Positions 46,309 to 54,173 of a stretch of 54,173 nt of DNA are shown here, one piece after another. The translations under genes were made by a program, and so were the position numbers. Position 1 is the first letter of the stretch. Every line of letters begins with the position of its first letter. Origin of the DNA: Oceanospirillales bacterium (lineage in GTDB: Bacteria > Pseudomonadota > Gammaproteobacteria > Xanthomonadales > SZUA-36); the NCBI GenBank assembly GCA_003233115.1, contig QIKV01000155.1:1-54173 (forward strand), written 5' to 3'. The notes beneath the pieces were generated by a model that worked only from the letters and a program-made list of their open reading frames with translations, was not told the DNA's origin and did no database searches.

Positions 46309-47085
46309 TCAGCGAAACTGTTCGTTCAATATCCTCTCTTCGAGTGAATGAGCCGGATCAAACAATAGTTTCAATTCGGTATGCTTGTCCTCATAGGCAT
46401 CCACCCGCGTAACATTCCGGACCTCGTGCGCATCAGCGGTTGAACTCACAGACCGCTTGTATTGGTCAAGAATTTCAAACGTAACCCGCGCTGAACCAGG
46501 CAGAATCGCTCCATTCCAGCGCCGTGGGCGGAACGGGCTGATCGGCGTCAGCGCCAGGGCATCGGTGCCCAATGGCAGAATCGGACCACGCACAGAGAAA
46601 TTATAGGCCGTACTGCCTGCTGCTGTAGAGAGTAATACCCCATCACATACGAGTTCCTCCACCTTCACAACATCATTGATCAGGACGCGTATATGGGCGG
46701 CCTGATTGGTCTGTCGCAGCAATGAAATCTCATTGATCGCAATGGCACGGGCCGATGTACCGGACTCCGTTTCCACATCCATGCACAGGGGGTTCAGCGT
46801 TACTGCACGCGCGGCAGCCAACCGCGGCAGCAGATCATCTTCACTGAAACGGTTCATCAGAAACCCGACGTTGCCTATTTTCATTCCAAACACCGGCAGG
46901 TTGCTGGCAATCACCCGGTGCAAGGTACGCAGCATGAATCCGTCACCACCCAGTGCAACAATGACCTCGGCTTCACTCAAATGACATTGCCCGTAGCGCG
47001 CGCGCATGGCATCGGCTGCTTCCCCGGCGGGCTTTACCTGACTGGCCACAAAGTGGATACGGGGCGCTGCCACTGCCATGATCAA
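46309..47085 (-). CDS. nadK: NAD kinase
   Basis: 258 residues from a TTG at 47085 that overlaps the gdh stop (TTGA). An ATG at 47079 is the alternative. The catalytic GGDG motif is at 46–49 (VALGGDGFMLRTLH). Further blocks are FGMKIGNVGFLMNRF, NEISLLRQ, DGVLLSTAAGSTAYNFSVRGPILP and LTPISPFRPRRWNGAILP. It makes NADP from NAD with ATP. The coupling to an NAD-dependent glutamate dehydrogenase gene is unusual and suggests linked control of pyridine nucleotides and glutamate oxidation. Confidence 0.94.
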   Translation of the reverse strand: MIMAVAAPRIHFVASQVKPAGEAADAMRARYGQCHLSEAEVIVALGGDGFMLRTLHRVIASNLPVFGMKIGNVGFLMNRFSEDDLLPRLAAARAVTLNPLCMDVETESGTSARAIAINEISLLRQTNQAAHIRVLINDVVKVEELVCDGVLLSTAAGSTAYNFSVRGPILPLGTDALALTPISPFRPRRWNGAILPGSARVTFEILDQYKRSVSSTADAHEVRNVTRVDAYEDKHTELKLLFDPAHSLEERILNEQFR

Positions 47086-50000
47086 CCGGTCGCCTGCAAC
47101 AAATGAGCGAGGGAGCGGACAGCCACAGATACCGTGGCGTAATCCATCGATGCCAGGTCATGCATGTCCTTCATCATGGCAGAAACGCGCTGCACATCTT
47201 TGGCATTGGCAGCCATCCAGTCGCCGACCGGGTCTTTTGCATCCGGAAAGGCCTCCAGCACCCGCCCCACCAGTCTTCGATGCTGAGAATACAATTCATC
47301 ACGCAGGTTGCCGCGTGCATGCGCATGCCATTGCCCTTCAACAGGTAGTTTGTCCACGCTCGTTCGTAACCAGTTCAAACAAAGCCTGTCCCCCAAACCA
47401 AAAAAGACAGTCGCCACGCTCAGCACGTCTGTCTGTCTTGTGGCGGCCGTCTCAACTACATCCAGCGCGGGATAGAGCAAATGCAAACTGGCCACGTGGT
47501 TGGCCAGTACCTTTGGCATGCCTCCGGCCAGCAAAGGCTCGGCCCGTTCGTGCACCTGAACCTTTTCCGTTGCCTTGAGCGAGCGCCGTATTTTCTTCTC
47601 CAGCACTTTCATGCCGGGAGCCAGGCGCTCAATACTGGCACGAATATCCGTTTTGAGACCAGGCTGGTTAAGCACCCAACGGGTTGCCTGACGGAGCAGG
47701 TTCCACATTGCCAGGGTGGCGCTGATCTGCAGACTGCTATCAATCTTGTTATCCAGCGACTCAATGCGGGCCCAGAAATCCCGGGCGCGGAAAATCTCGC
47801 GTGCGATGGTAAACGCCCTGGCCACTTCCGCTGCGGTTGCGCCGGTATCCTCATGCATGCGCAATGTAAATGAAGCGCCCATACGGTTGACCATGCTGTT
47901 GGTCACCTGGGTGGCAATAATTTCACGCTTCAGGCGGTGTCCATCCATGTATGAACTGTACTTCTCCTGCAGTGGTTGCGGGAAGTAGCGCTGCAGTTCC
48001 AACGACAGCCACGGATCTTCCGGTACATCGGAATCCAGTAATTGCCGGTACAGCATAATCTTGCTGTAAGACAACAGAACCGCAAGTTCCGGCCGGTACA
48101 GGCCCTTGCCACTGGTACGCCGCCGTGTCAATTCTTCATCATCGGGCAACTTTTCCAGCTCGCGGTCCAGCAAACCCTCGTTTTCCAGTACGGAAATGAA
48201 ATGCTGTTTGGCACCCAGGCGTTCGCCGGTCAGGAGTTCCATCATGGAAATGGTTTGTGATTGCAGGTAGTTACTGCGCAATACCAGTGCTGCAACTTCA
48301 TCTGTCATCTCTGCCAGTAATTGATTCCTGTTAGCAGCGTTCAAACGACCGGCACGCATGACCTGGTTTAGCAGTATCTTGATATTGACTTCGTGATCAG
48401 AACAATCCACGCCGGCCGAGTTGTCGATGAAATCAGTATTGATGCGGCCACCGGCTTGCGCGTATTCGATTCGCCCAAGCTGGGTCAAGCCAAGGTTGCC
48501 GCCCTCACCCACTACTTTGCAGCGCAACTCCTTGCCGTTGACACGCAGCCAGTTATTCTGCGCATCTCCTACCTCGACGTTGGTCTCGCGGGAGGACTTG
48601 ACATAGGTGCCGATTCCACCATTCCACAACAGGTCAACCCTGGCCTTGAGCAAAGCGCGAATCAACTCGTTGGGAGCCAGGTGTCTGTCTTCTATCTCCA
48701 GCCACGCACGTACTTCCCGGCTGACCGGAATACTCTTTTCCAGGCGCGAGAAAATGCCACCACCTTTTGAGATCAACTTACGGTTGTAATCATCCCAGCC
48801 AGAGCGCGGCAGTTTGAACAGGCGCCTGCGTTCTTTGAACGACGCCCTGATATCCGGATTCGGGTCGAGGAATATATGCATGTGGTTGAACGCAGCTTTA
48901 AGCTGGATCCGGGTGGATAACAACATGCCGTTTCCAAACACGTCACCCGACATATCACCGATACCCAGTACGCTGAAAGGTTCCTTCTGGATATTCCTTC
49001 CCATTTCCCGGAAATGGCGCTTGACACCTTCCCAGGCACCGCGGGCGGTAATCGCCATGACTTTGTGGTCATAGCCGACCGATCCGCCGGACGCGAAAGC
49101 ATCGCCCAGCCAGAACCCGCGTTGGAGTGCGATCGCGTTGGCAGTATCTGAAAACGTTGCGGTGCCTTTATCAGCGGCTACAACCAGGTAGGGATCGTCT
49201 GCGTCATATCGAATCAGCCCGGTTGGCGGGATAATTTTCTTATCATCTAAATTATCTGTTATATCCAGTAAACCATTGATAAATATCTTATAACACTTTA
49301 TGACCTCTGCCATTACATCATCACGACTGCCATTCTGAGGTAAATGCTTGACAACAAATCCACCCTTGGCTCCGACCGGTACAATGATCGTATTCTTGAC
49401 GTTCTGGGCCTTCATCAGGCCGAGCACTTCAGTTCTGAAATCCTCCTTGCGGTCAGACCAGCGCAGCCCACCACGGGCGACCGTGCCACCACGCAGGTGG
49501 ATACCTTCCATATTGGATGAGAACACCCATATTTCTCTATACGGCAACGGTTTGGGTAATTGCGGCATTTTTGCAGAATCAAGCTTGAAGCTCATGTATT
49601 CAAGCAGTTCACCATCTTCTGCCCGCTGATAGAAGTTGGTCCTCAGCGTACCCTTGATGACTTCATAAAAAGAAAACAGGATACGGTCTTCATCCAGGCT
49701 GCTAACCCTGGCCAGGGCCAGCCGGAAAACTTTCTTGATGGTAGCAACCTGGGTTGCCCGGTCTGTTTGGCGCGCAGCAACAACACTATCCAGTAATTCG
49801 AGCAATACTTTATCGTGGCTTCGTTTGATGGTTGCAAGACCATGCAGTGTCCGATGCAGGTTTTTACCCGCCAACTCTTTTCGATAATCGCTCTCGTCGT
49901 CCCGCGCAGGGTTGAACATGGCATCGAACAACTCGACCAGCAGGCGGGCCATTAACGGGTGCCGGGACAGCGTTTCTTCCATGTAAGTTTGCGAATAAGT

Positions 50001-52031
50001 GACGCCGGTCTGCAACAGGTACTTGCAATAGGCCCGCATACCCTTGACCTGCCGCCAGTCAAGCTGACACGCAAGAATCAGGCTGTTAAAACCATCACTG
50101 ACTGTAAACCCGCGCCAGGTGTTTTCAAATGCCCGCTGGAAGCTTTTGCGCACTGCTTCAATATCCAGATCCATGCCATTGCCATAGACCATGTCAAAAT
50201 CCTGCACCCAGACGGACTCCCGGTCTTCGAATTTCAGCTCGTACGGACGCTCACTGACGATGTGCAGGCCCAGATCTTCGAGCATTGGCAAAACATCTGA
50301 CAGTGGAATTGACCTGTCCCGTTTGAATATTTTGAAGCGAATGATGCCGGTTTCCCTGGCTCGTGGCCGGTACAGGCTTAGCTGCAAATCATCTGCATTT
50401 TTGAGCAGGGCGATTTTTTCGACATCAAATGCGGCAACCCAGGGTGACACATCCTCCATGTAGGCCGCTGGGAAGGCATTGCCAATATTCCTGGCGAGTT
50501 GCAAGCCGGTTTCTTCCCCGTGTTTCTGTACCAGGGTTATCGTCAGATCTTCATTCCAGGAACGCAGTGCATTGACAATCCTGTTCTCAAGCGCACGCAC
50601 ATCAGGCTCCGGCTGGGTGCCGGGTTTGGGCCGGACAATGACCTGCAGGCGTGCCAGCGCAGACTCTGAAAGCTGAATCATGTAATCCAGCCGGTTCCCT
50701 TTCAGGGCCCGTTTGAGGATACGCTGGATTTTCTCCCGGTTTTCCGTATTCCAGTAGTCCCTGGGTATGTAGACCAGGCAGGAGAAAAACCGTCCAAAAC
50801 GCTCCCTGCGAATAAACAGGCGAACTGTTTGACGTTCCTGCAAATCAAGCACACCCGACGCAATAGCCAGTAAATCGGTACTGCTTGCTTGCAACACATC
50901 GTCCCGCGGCAGAGTCTCGAGTATATGCAGCAATGACTTCCAGGCATGCCGGTTCTCTTTCAGGCCGGAGTTGTCCAGCACCGTCTGCACCTTCATGGCC
51001 AGTAGCGGCACGTCCGAGACCTGTTGCAAATACGCCTGCGAGGTAAACAGGCCAAGAAAACGGTATTCACCAATGACCCTGCCTTCACCATCAAACCGCA
51101 AGACGCCGATATAATCCATGTAGCCGCTACGGTGTATCGGCGAGCGTGCATTGGTCTTGGTAATAATCAGCGGCGCGTTCTGGTTGTAGCGCGCCTCACC
51201 ACTGAGCGAAGCCATGGGTCGGCTTTTTATGGTCTTGCCATTTTCGCGCAGCAGGCCCAGCCCGGTACCTTCAACCACTTGCAGCGAGGTGGTTTTGCTG
51301 TTGCCAACAATATCGTACATGCGTGCGCCAATAAACATGAAATGATCGTCTCCAATCCATTCCAGGAACTTGACGCACTCCGAACGCACCCGCTTGCTTA
51401 AGCCCGGTGCATTCTCACCGAATTCTGCAATTGCGACGTCAAGGCTATCTTTCATGGGCCGCCAGTCTTCGACTGTTGTGCGGACCAGGCGTATGCGTGA
51501 TGCAAGGTGGGATTCAACCGACGCCAGCACCGCCGGTGTGGTCTGCTTTTCGAATTGAATGTGGATTAGCGACTCAGCTTGAGAGCGTTTGTTGGCCTGT
51601 GGGTGAAAGGCCTTCAACTTCCCATTTGCATCCCGCTCAACATTCAATACCGGATGAACAATCAGGCGCACACCCAGGTTTAGCTCCTGCATGACCATAT
51701 TGGCGGTGTCCACCAAAAACGGCATGTCATCATTGGATATTTCGACGATGGTGTGACGGCACTCCCATCCATCGCGTTCTTTTTCCGGATTGAATACGCG
51801 AATCAGTGATTCACCGCGTCTGCGCTGCTGTAAAAACTCCAGTTGCCGGGCCACCATGGCGGCAAACGTGACCGGTTTTTCCTGGCTCAGCTCAGCCATA
51901 GGCACCCACTTGAAATAGATGTCGCTAAACAGCACAGCCTGCCGGGTAGCCCTGGCCGGCATCCGGTGGGTCAATACTGCCTTGATCTGCTCAAGTATGG
52001 ACTGCTTTGATTTGTTACTTCCGGTTTGCAC
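47082..52031 (-). CDS. gdhB: NAD-specific glutamate dehydrogenase, 180-kDa class
   Basis: 1649 residues. The start is GTG at 52031 with GGGGAG five bases upstream. The large class has N-terminal ACT-like regulatory segments (about 30–700, for example RHTIVEISNDDMPFLVDTANMVMQ), a central catalytic dehydrogenase domain, and a C-terminal helical region. Core motifs are RGGLRWSDRKEDFRTEVLGLMKAQ, VPVGAKGGFVVK (about 885–895), GIGDMSGDVFGNG and KVVGEGGNLGLTQ, each as expected. It oxidises glutamate to 2-oxoglutarate and ammonia with NAD. Its stop overlaps nadK. Confidence 0.97.
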   Translation of the reverse strand: MQTGSNKSKQSILEQIKAVLTHRMPARATRQAVLFSDIYFKWVPMAELSQEKPVTFAAMVARQLEFLQQRRRGESLIRVFNPEKERDGWECRHTIVEISNDDMPFLVDTANMVMQELNLGVRLIVHPVLNVERDANGKLKAFHPQANKRSQAESLIHIQFEKQTTPAVLASVESHLASRIRLVRTTVEDWRPMKDSLDVAIAEFGENAPGLSKRVRSECVKFLEWIGDDHFMFIGARMYDIVGNSKTTSLQVVEGTGLGLLRENGKTIKSRPMASLSGEARYNQNAPLIITKTNARSPIHRSGYMDYIGVLRFDGEGRVIGEYRFLGLFTSQAYLQQVSDVPLLAMKVQTVLDNSGLKENRHAWKSLLHILETLPRDDVLQASSTDLLAIASGVLDLQERQTVRLFIRRERFGRFFSCLVYIPRDYWNTENREKIQRILKRALKGNRLDYMIQLSESALARLQVIVRPKPGTQPEPDVRALENRIVNALRSWNEDLTITLVQKHGEETGLQLARNIGNAFPAAYMEDVSPWVAAFDVEKIALLKNADDLQLSLYRPRARETGIIRFKIFKRDRSIPLSDVLPMLEDLGLHIVSERPYELKFEDRESVWVQDFDMVYGNGMDLDIEAVRKSFQRAFENTWRGFTVSDGFNSLILACQLDWRQVKGMRAYCKYLLQTGVTYSQTYMEETLSRHPLMARLLVELFDAMFNPARDDESDYRKELAGKNLHRTLHGLATIKRSHDKVLLELLDSVVAARQTDRATQVATIKKVFRLALARVSSLDEDRILFSFYEVIKGTLRTNFYQRAEDGELLEYMSFKLDSAKMPQLPKPLPYREIWVFSSNMEGIHLRGGTVARGGLRWSDRKEDFRTEVLGLMKAQNVKNTIIVPVGAKGGFVVKHLPQNGSRDDVMAEVIKCYKIFINGLLDITDNLDDKKIIPPTGLIRYDADDPYLVVAADKGTATFSDTANAIALQRGFWLGDAFASGGSVGYDHKVMAITARGAWEGVKRHFREMGRNIQKEPFSVLGIGDMSGDVFGNGMLLSTRIQLKAAFNHMHIFLDPNPDIRASFKERRRLFKLPRSGWDDYNRKLISKGGGIFSRLEKSIPVSREVRAWLEIEDRHLAPNELIRALLKARVDLLWNGGIGTYVKSSRETNVEVGDAQNNWLRVNGKELRCKVVGEGGNLGLTQLGRIEYAQAGGRINTDFIDNSAGVDCSDHEVNIKILLNQVMRAGRLNAANRNQLLAEMTDEVAALVLRSNYLQSQTISMMELLTGERLGAKQHFISVLENEGLLDRELEKLPDDEELTRRRTSGKGLYRPELAVLLSYSKIMLYRQLLDSDVPEDPWLSLELQRYFPQPLQEKYSSYMDGHRLKREIIATQVTNSMVNRMGASFTLRMHEDTGATAAEVARAFTIAREIFRARDFWARIESLDNKIDSSLQISATLAMWNLLRQATRWVLNQPGLKTDIRASIERLAPGMKVLEKKIRRSLKATEKVQVHERAEPLLAGGMPKVLANHVASLHLLYPALDVVETAATRQTDVLSVATVFFGLGDRLCLNWLRTSVDKLPVEGQWHAHARGNLRDELYSQHRRLVGRVLEAFPDAKDPVGDWMAANAKDVQRVSAMMKDMHDLASMDYATVSVAVRSLAHLLQATG

Positions 52032-52137
52032 TGGCTCTCCCCACCCTGTTCATTCTGAAGCTTCCGCAGCGCAACAATACGCTTGCGTGAAAGTGCATCA
52101 CAACGCCCCCCGGATTTATACCCGGGCTACCCGGAAA

Positions 52138-52143
52138 TTATAA
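52138..52143 (-). promoter_or_regulatory. TATAAT box upstream of gdhB
   Basis: An exact TATAAT on the minus strand, 107 bases before the GTG start. No convincing -35 is present. The rest of the 282-base divergent gap 52032–52313 holds GC-rich short inverted repeats and the dyad described at 52271–52304. Confidence 0.35.
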
Positions 52144-52270
52144 AGACTTTGCGGACCGGACACATGCTTTTATGAGCAGCGCAAGCCGCGACCGGAGAAC
52201 TTGCGAACGCGCCCGGCAGAAACTCAACGCTGCAACCTGTTGACCCAACCGGCTCAACTGGTTAACCTCT

Positions 52271-52304
52271 TATATATCTTTAAATCCCGATAGAAGGATA
52301 TATA
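52271..52304. promoter_or_regulatory. Large dyad upstream of the ArsR–methyltransferase gene, probable operator
   Basis: The arms TATATATC (52271–52278) and GATATATA (52297–52304) are exact inverted repeats. Inside, CTTnnATC and GATnnAAG-like bases continue the symmetry, so about 12 of 15 positions per arm agree. The dyad ends nine bases before the ATG at 52314. This is the place for an autoregulatory ArsR-family operator. An ArsR-family SAH sensor (SahR type) is a plausible binder, but that is inference. Confidence 0.55.
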
Positions 52305-52313
52305 CACAGAAAT

Positions 52314-53243
52314 ATGGACTTGCAGCACGCATCACAGCATTTCAAGCTACTTTCCGACAGCACCCGTTTGCGCCTGTTGATGCTGGTTGACCGGGAAGAA
52401 CTCAGCGTGGCCGAACTGGCGGCAATAACGCAACTTGCACAACCCCGGGTTTCGACCCACCTGGCCAAACTGAAAAAAGCGGGCCTGGTCAGCGACCGCC
52501 GTGAAGGTGTGTTCGTGTATTACCGCATGGCCGGCCAAATTCCGGACAGCAGCCTGGCTGCCTTGTGGGAGCTATTGCGGGCCAATACGTCCGACCCCCT
52601 GATTGAACAGGACAGTGAACGAATCAGGCAGGTTTTGCATGCACGCAGCGGTCCCTCAAACTGGGCCGACAGCGTGGCAGGCGACATGGAGCGCCACTAT
52701 TCCCCGGGGCGGACATGGGAGGCTACTACCCGCGCCATGGTACAGTTGCTCGATCTTGGTGACGTGCTGGATGTGGCCTCGGGGGATGGCGTACTGGCCG
52801 AGTTGCTGGCACCCCGGTCGCACAGCATCAAGTGCCTGGATATCAGCCAGAGGGTTGTTGATGCGGGCAAAAAACGTTTGAGCGATTACGCAAACGTCAG
52901 TTTTGAACTGGGTGACATGCACGACCTGCCGGCCCAAGACGCCTCCTTCGACACATTGCTGCTGATGCACGCACTGACTTACACCAACCAACCCGAGGTC
53001 GTGTTCTCAGAGACACAACGGGTGCTGCGCCCGGGTGGCCGATTGCTGGCGGTAACTTTGCAAAAACACCGGCACAAAAACTCTGTAGCGGCTTACAACC
53101 ACCTGAATCTCGGCTTCACTGAACCGCAGTTAAGAACACTGTGCACCCATGCCGGCCTGCAAGCGCTGAATATCCAGTTATCCGTCATTGAAAAACGAAC
53201 CCCGAATTTTGAAGTCTTAACGCTGATTGCAGAAAAGCGTTAA
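52314..53243 (+). CDS. ArsR-family regulator fused to a SAM-dependent methyltransferase
   Basis: 309 residues. The N-terminal 85 residues are an ArsR winged helix (FKLLSDSTRLRLLMLVDREELSVAELAAITQLAQPRVSTHLAKLKKAGLVSDRREG) with no cysteine metal site. The C-terminal part is a class I methyltransferase: motif I VLDVASGDGVLAELLA (151–166), the LEL-like FELGDMHDLPAQDASFD, and RPGGRLLAVTLQKH. Fusions of this kind next to metH occur in other gammaproteobacteria. They suggest a regulator that senses SAM or SAH through the methyltransferase fold. metH begins 20 bases downstream, so the two are almost certainly co-transcribed. Confidence 0.9.
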   Translation: MDLQHASQHFKLLSDSTRLRLLMLVDREELSVAELAAITQLAQPRVSTHLAKLKKAGLVSDRREGVFVYYRMAGQIPDSSLAALWELLRANTSDPLIEQDSERIRQVLHARSGPSNWADSVAGDMERHYSPGRTWEATTRAMVQLLDLGDVLDVASGDGVLAELLAPRSHSIKCLDISQRVVDAGKKRLSDYANVSFELGDMHDLPAQDASFDTLLLMHALTYTNQPEVVFSETQRVLRPGGRLLAVTLQKHRHKNSVAAYNHLNLGFTEPQLRTLCTHAGLQALNIQLSVIEKRTPNFEVLTLIAEKR

Positions 53244-53262
53244 CAGATCTTAACAGTCCAGC

Positions 53263-54173
53263 ATGTATTCCCAACCTTACAAAAACCCTGAATTGGTCGA
53301 GACTCTTGGCCGCCTGCTGAGCCAGCAAATACTGGTGCTCGACGGTGCAATGGGAACCATGATCCAGGCACTTGACCTTGGGGAAGCGGATTTCCGCGGC
53401 GAACGGTTCAGCGACCACCCGCTGCCTTTGCAGGGCAACAATGACCTGCTGACCCTGACCCAGGCCGACAAGATCGCCGCTATTCACCGGGGCTTTCTGC
53501 AAGCAGGCGCGGACCTGATAGAAACAAATACTTTTAACAGCACCAGCATTTCCCAGGCCGACTACGGTATGGAATCACTGGTCAGGGAACTGAATTTCGC
53601 GGCTGCACAACTGGCACGCCGCGAAGTTGATCGCTGCGCTGCGCAAGCACCCGGCGAACCACCGGGCAAACAGCGTTATGTGGTTGGCTCATTGGGTCCG
53701 ACCAACCGCACGGCTTCCCTGTCCCCGGATGTGAACCGGCCTGACTTCCGTAATATCAGTTTTGAGGAATTACGCGCATCCTACCTTGAGGCTGCGGGCG
53801 GACTGATTGCAGGTGGCTGTGATATTTTAATGGTCGAAACCATTTTTGATACCCTCAATTGCAAAGCAGCACTGATCGCCATTGATGATGCGTTCAGCAT
53901 GGCGGGTTCCCGGCTACCCGTTATGATTTCGGGCACGATTACCGACGCCAGCGGCCGCACACTGTCCGGGCAAACCGTCGCCGCCTTCTGGCACTCGGTG
54001 CGGCACGCCAGACCCCTGGCCATCGGTCTCAACTGCGCACTGGGTGCAACTGAACTCCGTCCATGGTTGCGCGAGTTAGCGCAAATTGCTGAATGCCCGG
54101 TCAGTGTCCACCCCAACGCGGGCCTGCCCAATGAATTGGGCGAATATGATGACTCACCGGAACACATGGCCGG
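53263..54173 (+). CDS. metH: Cobalamin-dependent methionine synthase, N-terminal part
   Basis: ATG at 53263; the frame runs off the window after 303 codons and two bases. The visible part is the homocysteine-binding TIM barrel: [79 protein letters not shown] and [16 protein letters not shown]. Cys258 in the last block is the first zinc ligand. The sequence then continues [23 protein letters not shown] as in MetH. The folate, cobalamin and activation domains are outside. The ordering suggests control by the adjacent ArsR–methyltransferase. Confidence 0.96.
   Translation, partial: MYSQPYKNPELVETLGRLLSQQILVLDGAMGTMIQALDLGEADFRGERFSDHPLPLQGNNDLLTLTQADKIAAIHRGFLQAGADLIETNTFNSTSISQADYGMESLVRELNFAAAQLARREVDRCAAQAPGEPPGKQRYVVGSLGPTNRTASLSPDVNRPDFRNISFEELRASYLEAAGGLIAGGCDILMVETIFDTLNCKAALIAIDDAFSMAGSRLPVMISGTITDASGRTLSGQTVAAFWHSVRHARPLAIGLNCALGATELRPWLRELAQIAECPVSVHPNAGLPNELGEYDDSPEHMA

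Noticed and set aside
52032..52313. SAH riboswitch upstream of the metH unit
   Set aside because: I looked for the conserved SAH-riboswitch core on both strands. The GC-rich segment near 52190–52235 has no match to the paired GAGGAGCG-type core, so a protein operator is the better reading.

Overview
The window comes from the chromosome of a gammaproteobacterium. The best evidence is gene order. An rpoE–rseA–rseB–rseC–mucD–lepA–lepB–(DUF4845)–rnc–era–recO–pdxJ run fills about 38.2 to 27.6 kb on the minus strand. The guaBA pair, xseA, pyrD–murB, a quinone-type PyrD, a 1649-residue NAD-glutamate dehydrogenase and a cobalamin-type metH also fit that class. I cannot name the genus. There are no rRNA or tRNA genes, no CRISPR array and no transposase. 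Coding density is high and many genes overlap by 1 to 17 bases.

Layout: 0–8.5 kb is accessory. It holds a surface-modification group (methyltransferase, small membrane protein, membrane sulfatase-like enzyme), a tadA-like deaminase, a YeeE/YedE transporter, thpR, a monohaem cytochrome–porin fusion and a second methyltransferase that overlaps guaA. 8.4–14.7 kb carries guaA, guaB, an exported amidohydrolase and xseA. 14.7–18.6 kb is a VWA-domain lipoprotein, an ECF sigma factor, a membrane partner and a YigZ protein, with related structured repeats before the first two genes. 18.6–21.7 kb has an enoyl-reductase-like protein, a winged-helix protein and nhaA. 21.7–27.5 kb is one tightly overlapping minus-strand operon: rlmD, nagZ, hpt, thioinosine phosphorylase and a dienoyl-CoA reductase.

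27.6–38.2 kb is the envelope-stress and core RNA/protein-processing cluster. 38.4–43.7 kb on the plus strand carries an AmaB-type aldehyde dehydrogenase, pyrD, murB and an M28 peptidase. 43.8–52.0 kb on the minus strand carries a glutaryl-CoA dehydrogenase, a 5'-nucleotidase, NAD kinase and the giant glutamate dehydrogenase. 52.3 kb to the end holds an ArsR–methyltransferase fusion followed by the start of metH.

The least explained feature is a family of non-coding structured repeats. Two copies of a roughly 120-base element (21551–21667 and 45107–45227) keep the same fold while their stem bases change in pairs. They expose AGGGA-type loops like CsrA/RsmA binding sites. The first copy sits inside a 292-base unit with long terminal inverted repeats. 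Other points to check are a TadA homologue lacking a zinc-ligand cysteine, a Cyc2-like cytochrome–porin, a possible sliding-clamp motif at the end of a winged-helix protein, and a large dyad upstream of the ArsR–methyltransferase/metH pair.
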